Assembly (NCBI RefSeq): GCF_014649915.1
Contig: NZ_BMTY01000012.1
Span: 68,671-132,670, forward strand
Length of the DNA: 64,000 nt
Direction of reading: 5' to 3'
Source: Streptomyces toxytricini
GTDB lineage: Bacteria > Actinomycetota > Actinomycetes > Streptomycetales > Streptomycetaceae
Shown: one piece after another, positions 40,841-48,492 of the stretch
How the letters are laid out: each line of letters begins with the position of its first letter
How positions within the stretch are numbered: the first letter of the stretch is position 1
Made by a program: the position numbers and the translations under genes
Notes under the pieces: generated by a model
Told to the model about the DNA's origin: nothing
The model's database searches: none
Seen by the model: only the letters and a program-made list of their open reading frames with translations

Positions 40841-42486
40841 ACGGTCGCCTCCGTGGTGGGGGCCGGGGCGGATGCGCCGGCGGAGTGCCCTGCGGCGGCC
40901 GCCGCGTCGGGGTCCGGGTCGGGGTCGGGGTCGGCCCAGCCGGGGCTGGTCCAGTGGCCGGGGACGCGGGCCTCGGGGGGCTGTCCGAAGGGGACGCCGG
41001 TGCCGGGCCGGGCGGGTCCGCGGGCGAGGAGCCGCAGGTAGGCCTCCCGGAAGGCGGCCACGTTCTGCTCTACGGTGAACAGCTCCAGGGCGCGGGCCCG
41101 GGCGGCCGCGCCGAGCCGCTGGGCCCGCTCGGGGTCGCGCAGCAGGGAGAGGCAGGCGTCGGCGAGGGCGCGCGGGTTGCGGGGCGGGACGACGAGGCCG
41201 GTGCCGCCGATGACCTCGCACACCGCGCCGACGTCGGTGGAGACGGTGGCCCGGCCGCAGAACATCGCCTCGGCGAGCCCGGCCGGGAAGCCCTCGACGA
41301 CGGAGGAGAGGACGGCGACGCGGCCGCTGCCGTAGGCCTCGGCGGCGGTGGCCGCCTCGGGCCCGCCGATCTCCTCGAACGAGACGGGGTTCTCCTCGGC
41401 GGTGACGGCGTCGGCGGCCTCGTCCGGGAAGAGCTGGGCGGCCAGCGAGCGGCAGTCGGCGAGGTAGCCGGGGACCGCGGCGGCGGTCCCGAAGATCCGC
41501 AGCCTGGTGCCGGGGGCTGCCTTGCGGACCTCCGCGAAGGCGTGGAGCAGCCCGACGAGGTCCTTGCCGGGCTCGATCCGGCCGACCCACACGAGCGTGT
41601 CGGGGTCGCCGCAGGCGGGGTCCTCCCCGACGGCGGCGAATCGGTCCGCCTCCATCCCCGGGTACACGGTCTCCAGCCGGTCGCGGGTGGCGCCGCACCG
41701 CTCCTGCCAGCGGCGGGCGTGCGCGTTGCCGGGGGTGAGGAGGTCGGCGCGGGCGTAGATCTCGCAGGCGAGCCGGACGTGGAAGGCGGCGAGGAGCGCG
41801 CGCACTGCGGGGCGGCCGCCCTCGGGGCGGTCCAGGTAGTGGGTGCGCAGCCGCACCCCGTACTCGGTGACCAGGAGCGGCACTCCGAAGAAGCGTTTGG
41901 CCAGCAGTCCGGGGAGGGCGGCGATCCCGCCCGCCGTGGCGTGGCAGACGTCCACCTCGCGGAGGTCCTCGTACCAGTCGAGGGACAGCGGGCGCAGCAG
42001 CCGCTCCAGGGCGTCGGCGAACTCCAGCAGGTCGGCCACCTGGGCGTGCCGGACGGAGCGGCGGGCGCCGGGCGCCCGGCAGGCGGACTCCACCGCCCGC
42101 ACGGCGGTCTCCGAGCGGAGGGCCGCGTACATGCCGCCCTGTTCGCGGGCGAGCTCGGCGAGCCCGTACAGCCCGGCGGCGAAGGGCTCGGCGCGGCCGG
42201 TGCAGATGCCGTCCACCAGCTCCCCGTAGGAGTCGGCGAACCGGCGGCGCTCGCGCCGGGAGTGGGTGCGGCCGTCGTCGGCGGGCGCCCACAGCGGGGC
42301 GGTCCAGACGCGGGTGACGTGCTCGGGGAGCACGACCCGGCCGCGCTCCTCCTGTTCGGCGCTGCGGCTCAGCGCGTAGAGCTCGAACTCGTGCTGCGGC
42401 AGGCCGCGCACGAGGCGCTCGCACCACAGCCGGCCCTCGCCCGCGGCATACGGATAGCCGCCTTCGGTGAGCAGTCCGATCCGCAC
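40837..42486 (-). CDS. PelF-like GT4 glycosyltransferase (DUF3492)
   Basis: 549 residues. The N-terminal DUF3492 part has the signature IGLLTEGGYPYAAGEGRLW. The C-terminal GT-B half has VWVGRIEPGKD and the E-x7-E region SSVVEGFPAGLAEAMFCGR that binds the sugar nucleotide. PelF is the cytoplasmic UDP-GlcNAc/GalNAc polymerising enzyme of the Pel exopolysaccharide. The last 70 residues are Pro/Asp-rich and disordered. GTG 42486 is chosen (VRIGLL); GTG 42495 is an alternative. It heads the operon. Confidence 0.88.
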   Translation of the reverse strand: MRIGLLTEGGYPYAAGEGRLWCERLVRGLPQHEFELYALSRSAEQEERGRVVLPEHVTRVWTAPLWAPADDGRTHSRRERRRFADSYGELVDGICTGRAEPFAAGLYGLAELAREQGGMYAALRSETAVRAVESACRAPGARRSVRHAQVADLLEFADALERLLRPLSLDWYEDLREVDVCHATAGGIAALPGLLAKRFFGVPLLVTEYGVRLRTHYLDRPEGGRPAVRALLAAFHVRLACEIYARADLLTPGNAHARRWQERCGATRDRLETVYPGMEADRFAAVGEDPACGDPDTLVWVGRIEPGKDLVGLLHAFAEVRKAAPGTRLRIFGTAAAVPGYLADCRSLAAQLFPDEAADAVTAEENPVSFEEIGGPEAATAAEAYGSGRVAVLSSVVEGFPAGLAEAMFCGRATVSTDVGAVCEVIGGTGLVVPPRNPRALADACLSLLRDPERAQRLGAAARARALELFTVEQNVAAFREAYLRLLARGPARPGTGVPFGQPPEARVPGHWTSPGWADPDPDPDPDAAAAAGHSAGASAPAPTTEATV

Positions 42487-42565
42487 GAGTGGCACCCCCG
42501 AATCTCCCGTCGTGGCGGCGGCCGCCGGTCCGGCGACCGGCCGCGGGAGAAGCCAAGCGGATGCG

Positions 42566-42603
42566 CCGGTGGCGCGGCGGACGGTTGTCCGTCGCGCCAC
42601 CGG
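42566..42603 (-). terminator. Terminator after the DUF3152 gene
   Basis: A 17-bp stem (CCGGTGGCGCGGCGGAC against GTCCGTCGCGCCACCGG, with one G-U pair) and a GGTT loop, between the DUF3152 stop and the PelF-like start. Confidence 0.75.
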
Positions 42604-42745
42604 AAGGGGTGAAGAGTCGTAACTTTCCCGTACGGTTCGCGTTCGAGCGCGCTACCCGGAGGGGTGCCGCGGGGGTGGGCAAGCCGCGGAGCGAAGTGCT
42701 TTCCGGCTGCCCCGCCGTCCGGCCGTCCGGCTTTCCTGCCGTCCG

Positions 42746-44188
42746 TCAGTTGCCGGGGAACACCCACGGGTTGGGCTTGCAGCGGACGCCGTTGATCTCC
42801 AGCGACTTGGTCTGCTGCTGCATGATCGGCGCGGGGGCGCCCGGGGTCTGGCAGTTCACGTGCCCGTGGCCGAGCCGGTGGCCGACCTCGTGGTTGATGA
42901 GCATCTGCCGGTACGCGAACATCTGCTCCGCCCCGTACGTGGGCGAGCCCTGCGCCCACCGGTACGCGTTGATCATCACGCGGTCGGTGTTGGCGGAGTC
43001 GCAGGAGACGTTCTCGATGGTGGTGTCCAGCCCGGACTTCGCGCACCACACGCCGGTCGTGCCGGGGCTGGCGAGGGTGATGACGAAGTCGGCGCTGCCG
43101 CCCGGGACCCGCTCGAAGGTCTTGCGGCCGCCGTGGGCCCAGCTGCGGTCGTCGTTGAGGGTGCGGTGCACGGCCTCCGCGAACAGCTGGGCGTCCAGCC
43201 CGAGCCCGGTCTCGACGTCGACCCGGTAGCGGACCACGTCGCCCTTGCCGGGGGCGGCGGCGACGCCGGGGACCGTCTCGAAGGTCCCGGGTCCCTTCAG
43301 CTTCTCGTCGATCGGGAGCTGCTGGGCCATCTTCTGGTCGTACGTGAGCTCCGGCGCGGGCGCCGGGGCCTCGGGCGGCGCCTGCGGGACGGCCCGGCCG
43401 TCGGAGCGGGAGGCCGCTGACTGGCCGGGCAAGGCCCGGTCGCCGGCAGCGCCGGCGGCGCGCGGGGAGGCGGACTTGCCGTCGGCGTCGGCGGACATAT
43501 GGCCGGCGACGACGACGGCGAGGACGGTGGTGACGGCCGCGGCGGCCATGCCGGTGTAGGTGAGGGCCTTGCGGCCGCGCCCCGTGCCGGAGGCGCCGGC
43601 CTGCGTTTCCTCGGCGTCGTCCCCGCGGGGGGCGGGCACCCGGCGCTGCGGGCCGGTGGAGGCGGGGCCGTCGGAGGCGTCCGCCGCGGGGCCGGAGCCG
43701 GGGAGAACGGTTTCAGCTCCGGACCGGGGGGCGCGGGCGGATTCCGCACCGCCGCCCGGGAGGCCCTGCCAGTCTCCGTACACCGTGCCGGGGCCGGCGC
43801 CCCACCCTCCGCCGGGCTCGCGCTGCTCGGGGTGGCCGGCGGGCCGGTCGTACTGCGGGTGCCGCTCCCCGTACGCAGCGTGGCCGCCGGAGGAGGCGTG
43901 CTCCTCGTACGCGAACTCCCCGTACTGCTCGTACTGCTCGTACTGCTCGTACTGCCGGTACTGCTGCCCGTGGGACTGCTCGTACGGCTGGTGCTGCCCG
44001 TACCCGTCCTGCCCGTACCCGTCCTGTCCGTACCCGTCCTGTCCGTACCCGTCCTGTCCGTACGCGTACGGCTCGCGGCCGCGCTCCTGCCCGTACGGGG
44101 CCTGCTGCTCGGCGGCCGGCGGCGCGGCGGGGGCGGCCCCGGGGGGCCTGCCTGCCGGAGCGGGGCCCTTGCGGCTGTGTCGTCCCAA
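42746..44188 (-). CDS. DUF3152 membrane-anchored metallopeptidase-like protein
   Basis: 480 residues. A long cytoplasmic low-complexity N-terminus has tandem YGQDG and YEQ units, then one membrane segment (about residues 215-240), then an extracellular DUF3152 domain. The metzincin-type motif HEVGHRLGHGH near residue 431 is complete. TTG 44188 (LGRHSRKGP) is the only start with a ribosome site (AGAGG nine bases upstream). It begins five bases after the stop of the upstream alpha/beta hydrolase, so the pair is an operon. Substrate unknown. Confidence 0.87.
   Translation of the reverse strand: MGRHSRKGPAPAGRPPGAAPAAPPAAEQQAPYGQERGREPYAYGQDGYGQDGYGQDGYGQDGYGQHQPYEQSHGQQYRQYEQYEQYEQYGEFAYEEHASSGGHAAYGERHPQYDRPAGHPEQREPGGGWGAGPGTVYGDWQGLPGGGAESARAPRSGAETVLPGSGPAADASDGPASTGPQRRVPAPRGDDAEETQAGASGTGRGRKALTYTGMAAAAVTTVLAVVVAGHMSADADGKSASPRAAGAAGDRALPGQSAASRSDGRAVPQAPPEAPAPAPELTYDQKMAQQLPIDEKLKGPGTFETVPGVAAAPGKGDVVRYRVDVETGLGLDAQLFAEAVHRTLNDDRSWAHGGRKTFERVPGGSADFVITLASPGTTGVWCAKSGLDTTIENVSCDSANTDRVMINAYRWAQGSPTYGAEQMFAYRQMLINHEVGHRLGHGHVNCQTPGAPAPIMQQQTKSLEINGVRCKPNPWVFPGN
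43925..44065 (-). repeat. Short tandem coding repeats in the DUF3152 gene
   Basis: Four copies of a 15-bp unit (CGTACCCGTCCTGTC and variants) encode YGQDG, followed by 9-12-bp CTGCTCGTA units encoding YEQ. Copy number is likely variable. Confidence 0.8.
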
Positions 44189-44193
44189 GGTGC

Positions 44194-45186
44194 TCAGCCT
44201 CTGCCGTCGTCGGTATATCGGACATGTTTGCCGGTGTCGTCCAGGAGTTCCCGGAAGGCCTTCGCCACGGCGTCTGGGCACTCCATCATCGCCACGTGCC
44301 CGGCGGCGGGCAGGCACAGCAGGCGCGAGCCGCGGAACGCGGCGGCGGCCTTGCGGGCCATGCGGTAGGAGACGAGCTGGTCGCGGCCGCCGTAGACGAG
44401 CAGCGTCGGGGCCAGGACGCGCTGGGCCTGCCGCCACAGCCCGTGCTGTCCGCCGAGGGTGTAGGCGTCGACGATGCCGCGGGTGGTGCGGCTCATCGCC
44501 TCCCAGAAGTAGGGGAGCGCCATGCGGCGCTCCATCTCCTCGACGGCCTGGGCGAATGCCTCCGGCGGCACCAGCGAGGGGTCGCCGTAGCAGAGCTCGG
44601 TGACGCCGCGGGTGCGCTGCTCGGCGCTGAGGCCGCGGGTGAGCCGGTCGATGAGCGCGGCCGTCCCGGGCAGGGCGAGGAGGCCGGTCGGCACGGCCGA
44701 CCGCTGCACGCGCAGCTCGGGGAGGGCGGGCGAGACCAGGGTCAGGGTGCGCACGAGGTCGGGGCGGACGGCCGCGACGCGGGTGGTGACGGCGCCGCCG
44801 AGGGAGTTGCCGACGAGGTGGACGGGGCCGCGGCCGGCGGCGTCGAGGTGCCGGACGACGGCGCGGGCCATGGCGTTGACCGAGTAGTTCCGGTCGGCGG
44901 GCGGCGGCGACCAGCCGAAGCCGGGCAGGTCGAGGGCCTCGCCGTCGACGCGGTCCTCCAGGCGGGCCATGAGGGCGGACCAGTTGGTGGAGGAGCCGCC
45001 GAGGCCGTGCACGAACAGGGCGGGCGGCAGTCCGGTCCCGGCTGTGGCGGGTCGGAACCGCACGGCGAGTTCCAGCCCCGGCAGCCGGTCGGTGCGCAGC
45101 TGCTCCCCCTCGGCCACCCGGGCGGTGCCGGCCCGGGGGGACGGCTCGGCGGCGGAGCGCACACCCGGCAGCTCGGTCGAAGACAT
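44194..45186 (-). CDS. Alpha/beta fold hydrolase
   Basis: 330 residues. Oxyanion motif FVHGLGGSS near residue 60, nucleophile elbow VGNSLGGAV near residue 128, Asp in VYGGRDQLVS and His in PAAGHVAMMEC. ATG 45186 (MSSTELPGV). Substrate unknown; esterase, lipase or C-C hydrolase are all possible. It is the first gene of an operon with the DUF3152 protein. Confidence 0.92.
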   Translation of the reverse strand: MSSTELPGVRSAAEPSPRAGTARVAEGEQLRTDRLPGLELAVRFRPATAGTGLPPALFVHGLGGSSTNWSALMARLEDRVDGEALDLPGFGWSPPPADRNYSVNAMARAVVRHLDAAGRGPVHLVGNSLGGAVTTRVAAVRPDLVRTLTLVSPALPELRVQRSAVPTGLLALPGTAALIDRLTRGLSAEQRTRGVTELCYGDPSLVPPEAFAQAVEEMERRMALPYFWEAMSRTTRGIVDAYTLGGQHGLWRQAQRVLAPTLLVYGGRDQLVSYRMARKAAAAFRGSRLLCLPAAGHVAMMECPDAVAKAFRELLDDTGKHVRYTDDGRG

Positions 45187-45326
45187 GGGGGCAATGTTAC
45201 GAGACGATCACGTCCGGACTCTTGTGTTCGGCGTCACAGGCCGAGGACGGCCGCGTAGCGGTGCACGGGCGATCCTCCTAGGCTTTGGGGTAGGCAGGAC
45301 CAGGGGCGAGGGAAGGGGAGAGCCAG

Positions 45327-45545
45327 ATGAGTGTCGACCCCGCAGAGCCGGACACCTTCCGGGGCGAGTTCCGGGAGTCGCTGGACGCGGAGGCGCCGGA
45401 GGCCGACGCGGCGGAGCAGCTGGCGGAGCTCCGGCCCGATGACGACGACGACCGCATCACGGGGGTGGAGCGCGGCGAGGCGAACGACGGCGACGCCGTC
45501 GAGCAGGCGCGCGTGGTGCCCCTGGACGAGGAGGACTACCGCTGA
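45327..45545 (+). CDS. Small acidic protein of unknown function
   Basis: 72 residues, extremely acidic (runs such as RPDDDDDRITG and PLDEEDYR), no hydrophobic core evident, probably disordered. ATG 45327 is preceded by GGGAGAGCCAG. It is divergent from the alpha/beta hydrolase. Conserved small acidic proteins ending in DEEDYR occur in streptomycetes, from memory; function unknown. Confidence 0.8.
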   Translation: MSVDPAEPDTFRGEFRESLDAEAPEADAAEQLAELRPDDDDDRITGVERGEANDGDAVEQARVVPLDEEDYR

Positions 45546-45721
45546 GCCGTCCGACGCCGCCCACTACCGCCCGGTAACCCGCCGGGGCGTCCTGACCAGC
45601 GCCTCCGGGCGGTCCGCAGAGCGAGAAAACTCGGCCGGAACCCCCCGCATGCGGTTACCGAAAAGTACGATGGCGGGCGCGGCGCAGAGCGCACTGTGCA
45701 TGAGAGAAAGTGGGAGGCGGC

Positions 45722-46381
45722 GTGACAGCCATCGAGCAGACGGAGGCAGCGCGTCCTCGGGGCACGCGCCTGCCGCGCCGAGCCCGACGCAACCAGCTCC
45801 TGGGCGCGGCCCAGGAGGTCTTCGTCGCGCAGGGGTACCACGCGGCGGCGATGGACGACATCGCCGAGCGGGCCGGGGTCAGCAAGCCGGTGCTCTACCA
45901 GCACTTCCCCGGCAAGCTGGACCTGTACCTGGCGCTGCTGGACCAGCACTGCGAGAACCTTCTCCAGGCGGTGCGGGGTGCGCTGGAGTCGACGACGGAC
46001 AACAAGCTGCGCGTCGCCGCGACGATGGACGCCTACTTCGCGTACGTGGAGGAAGAGGGCGGCGCGTTCCGCCTGGTGTTCGAGTCGGACCTGACCAACG
46101 AGCCCGCGGTGCGCGAGCGTGTCGACCGGGTGTCGCTGCAGTGCGCGGAGGCGATCTCCGACGTGATCGCGGAGGACACGGGGCTGTCCCAGGACGAGTC
46201 GATGCTGCTGGCGGTGGGCCTGGGCGGCGTTTCGCAGGTGGTGGCCCGGTACTGGCTCTCCAGCGAGAGCCCGGTCGCCCGCGACAAGGCGGTGGGCCTG
46301 CTGACGTCGCTGGCCTGGCGCGGCATCGCCGGCTTCCCGCTGCACGGCGCGGAGGGCGCCGCAGGGGGCCCGGCCTCCTGA
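45722..46381 (+). CDS. TetR/AcrR-family transcriptional regulator
   Basis: 219 residues. The TetR helix-turn-helix is at about residues 20-65: GAAQEVFVAQGYHAAAMDDI, then AGVSKPVLYQHFPGKLDLY. The C-terminal ligand domain has no recognised subclass. GTG 45722 follows GGGAGGCG; a start at 45710 is possible. No divergently transcribed target is adjacent, so its regulon is unknown; the downstream DUF3107 gene is separated by a terminator. Confidence 0.93.
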   Translation: MTAIEQTEAARPRGTRLPRRARRNQLLGAAQEVFVAQGYHAAAMDDIAERAGVSKPVLYQHFPGKLDLYLALLDQHCENLLQAVRGALESTTDNKLRVAATMDAYFAYVEEEGGAFRLVFESDLTNEPAVRERVDRVSLQCAEAISDVIAEDTGLSQDESMLLAVGLGGVSQVVARYWLSSESPVARDKAVGLLTSLAWRGIAGFPLHGAEGAAGGPAS

Positions 46382-46400
46382 CCCTGGCGCAGGACCGGCC

Positions 46401-46439
46401 GCGGGGCGGCGCCGACCGGTGAGGTCGGTGCCGCCCCGC
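46401..46439 (+). terminator. Terminator after the TetR gene
   Basis: A 16-bp stem GCGGGGCGGCGCCGAC / GTCGGTGCCGCCCCGC with one G-U pair and a seven-base loop. A second smaller inverted repeat (GAGCGTGC / GCACGCTC, 46452-46472) follows. Confidence 0.75.
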
Positions 46440-46550
46440 GCTGTTCGCTGCGAGCGTGCCCGGAGCACGCTCGCCCGTCCCCTCTGCGGGCTAATGTGGA
46501 CCGGTACGGCGCGGCTGATCGCGCACAACGACCGTCGGAGGGACGAAGCC

Positions 46551-46778
46551 GTGGAGGTCAAGATCGGCGTGCAGCACGCACCCCGGGAGATCGTGCTGGA
46601 GAGCGACCTGAGCGCCGAGGAGCTGGAGCGCATCGTCTCGGCCGCGCTGACCGGTTCGGAGCCGCTGCTCAGCCTCACCGACACCAAGGGCCGCCGGGTC
46701 CTGGTGCCGTCCGACCGCCTGTCGTACGTGGACCTGGGCGAGCCGAACGTCCGCAAGGTCGGCTTCGGCGCGCTCTGA
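46551..46778 (+). CDS. DUF3107 family protein
   Basis: 75 residues, a conserved actinobacterial small protein recognised by VEVKIGVQHAPREIVLES at the N-terminus and a KVGFG end. Predicted alpha/beta, cytoplasmic. GTG 46551 is preceded by GGAGGGA seven bases away. Function unknown. A strong terminator follows, so it may be transcribed alone. Confidence 0.9.
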   Translation: MEVKIGVQHAPREIVLESDLSAEELERIVSAALTGSEPLLSLTDTKGRRVLVPSDRLSYVDLGEPNVRKVGFGAL

Positions 46779-46820
46779 CCGGATGTCGGGGGCGTCGGAC
46801 GGGCGCTCCGGGAACTGGCC

Positions 46821-46855
46821 GAAACGGCCCGGCGGTTGTTCCGCCGGGCCGTTTC
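46821..46855 (+). terminator. Terminator after the DUF3107 gene
   Basis: A 15-bp perfect stem GAAACGGCCCGGCGG / CCGCCGGGCCGTTTC with a TTGTT loop, ending in a short T run. Confidence 0.82.
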
Positions 46856-46919
46856 CGCGTCTTCCGCTTCGGGTAGGACGGCTCTGACCTGGTTCGGCCC
46901 CGGCCTGCGGGAGGCCCTC

Positions 46920-47219
46920 ATGCTGCTGCTGGAAGCGCTCGGCTCCGCCCTGTTGGGCCTCGCCCTGGCGGCGGGGGCGGTGCGCCTGTTCGCCCGGCGC
47001 CTGCCCGCCGCGCGGATCGTGCTCGCCAGCGGCGTGCTCGGCGCCCTCTTCGGGGCCTGGCTGACGGGGTACGCGCTCGGCCCGGGGCACTCCAGCCCGA
47101 TGGCGACGCTGGCCGGTGCGGTGCTGGTGTCCGCCGTGGTGCTGTCGCTGCTGCTGCGGCCGGGCGGGTCCCCCGGCGGCGCCCGCCGGGCTCCGTTTTC
47201 GCTTCCGTCGCGGGGCTGA
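46920..47219 (+). CDS. Small membrane protein
   Basis: 99 residues with three hydrophobic segments (about 1-22, 32-55, 60-82) and a basic Pro/Ser tail. ATG 46920 has GGGAGG five bases upstream. No family recognised. It is convergent with the ferritin-like gene. Confidence 0.7.
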   Translation: MLLLEALGSALLGLALAAGAVRLFARRLPAARIVLASGVLGALFGAWLTGYALGPGHSSPMATLAGAVLVSAVVLSLLLRPGGSPGGARRAPFSLPSRG

Positions 47220-47293
47220 CCGTCGCCGCCCGCCCCGCTCCGTTACCGGTCGCCGCCCGCCAGGCGGTCCCTCCGGCGGATCGTGACGCGGCC

Positions 47294-47328
47294 GCGGCCC
47301 CGGTGCGCGGTGCGCGCGCCGGGGCCGC
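47294..47328. terminator. Terminator between membrane protein and ferritin-like gene
   Basis: A 10-bp stem GCGGCCCCGG / CCGGGGCCGC with a 15-base GC-rich loop between convergent genes. Confidence 0.6.
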
Positions 47329-47356
47329 CGTAAGCCCTGAGCGGGAACCGCCGGTG

Positions 47357-48115
47357 TCAGGCGGCGAGGCCCAGGGCCGCCATCCGCTTGGTGTGCGCCT
47401 TGGTGATGCGGGCGAACATCTCGCCGACGGCCGCCAGGTCGAAGCCGGCCGCCATCCCGTCGACTCCGCCGACGAGCATGGTCGACAGGGCGTCGCGCTC
47501 GGCGACCACCCGCTGCGCCTGCGAGAGGGCCTCGCCCATCAGGCGGCGCGCCCACAGGGCGAGCCGGCCGCCGCAGCGCGGGTCGGCCTCGATGGCGGCG
47601 CGGACCTTCTCCACGGCGAAGCCGCCGTGGCCGGTGTCGTCGAGCACGCCGAGCACCAGGGCGCGGGTGTCCGCGTCCAGGTGGCTGGCGACCTCGCGGT
47701 AGAAGTCGCTGGCGATCGAGTCGCCCACGTACGCCTTGACCAGGCCCTCCAGCCAGTCCGACGGGGCGGTCTGGCGGTGGAAGTCGTCGACGCCCTTGGC
47801 GAAGGGCTCCATCGCGGCGGTCGGCTCGGCGTCGATCGCGGCGAGCCGGTCGCGCAGCCGCTCGAAGTGGTGGAATTCGGCGGCGGCCATCTTGGCGAGC
47901 TCGGCCTTGTCGTCGAGGGTGGGCGCGAGCTTCGCGTCCTCCGCGAGGCGCTCGAATGCGGCCAGCTCGCCGTACGCGAGCGCGCCCAGGAGGTCCACGA
48001 CGGCGGCCCGGTACTGCGGCGAGGCCGAGGCGGTCGCCCAGTCCTGGGCTGCGATGCCGCCGGACCCGGCGGAGGCGCCGTCGTCGGCGGGCGTTGCGTT
48101 TTCTACGGTCGACAT
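47357..48115 (-). CDS. Ferritin-like fold protein (MiaE-like)
   Basis: 252 residues, all-helical. Carboxylate/His pairs typical of a di-iron four-helix bundle: GELAAFERL near residue 48, AAAEFHHFERLRD near residue 78, and a later helix near VGDSIASDFYREV. Resembles actinobacterial ferritin-like proteins distantly related to the tRNA hydroxylase MiaE; no enzymatic role is proven. ATG 48115 (MSTVENATP). Divergent from the DEAD-box helicase. Confidence 0.88.
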   Translation of the reverse strand: MSTVENATPADDGASAGSGGIAAQDWATASASPQYRAAVVDLLGALAYGELAAFERLAEDAKLAPTLDDKAELAKMAAAEFHHFERLRDRLAAIDAEPTAAMEPFAKGVDDFHRQTAPSDWLEGLVKAYVGDSIASDFYREVASHLDADTRALVLGVLDDTGHGGFAVEKVRAAIEADPRCGGRLALWARRLMGEALSQAQRVVAERDALSTMLVGGVDGMAAGFDLAAVGEMFARITKAHTKRMAALGLAA

Positions 48116-48492
48116 GGTCCGCACAATAGCCCGCCCCGAGGACCCCGAGGCCACCGCGTCGCACGTCGTCCCGTCCACCCGGACACGACGGCCAGGTGAA
48201 TTCACCCGACACGCCTGCGGGAATCCGGGGTACAGTGGTATTGCGCCTGCCGAATACTCGGCGGGCCATCCGAATGAGGATGCCCGGTCGGTGGCCCGAT
48301 CGGCTCCAACCCGACCGCCCTCGGTGATGCGTACGTCCATGCGTACCGCGTCCGAGAGGGGCCCCCTCAGCGGCGCAAGCGCTTGAGCGAAGGCAGTGGT
48401 CCCGCGCAGCTTCGCACGTCCCAGTACGGCAAGCCTGGCACGGTAGGACCCCCTCGCCGCCTCGTGCCGCGTCTCACAGAAGAGGCAGCACC
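48116..48492 (+). promoter_or_regulatory. Divergent intergenic region and likely helicase leader
   Basis: 377 bases without a supported gene. It holds small inverted repeats (GCCGA/TCGGC at 48249-48262; a CAAGCGCTTG palindrome at 48376-48385; GAGGGG/CCCCTC near 48354-48368) and a TACAGT box near 48232 that could be a -10 element. A 19-codon ATG frame (48327-48386) has no ribosome site. Long structured leaders are common for DEAD-box helicase genes. Confidence 0.4.

Noticed and set aside
48327..48386. 19-codon ORF upstream of the DEAD-box helicase
   Set aside because: No ribosome site and no conserved feature; it was only noted as possible leader ORF.
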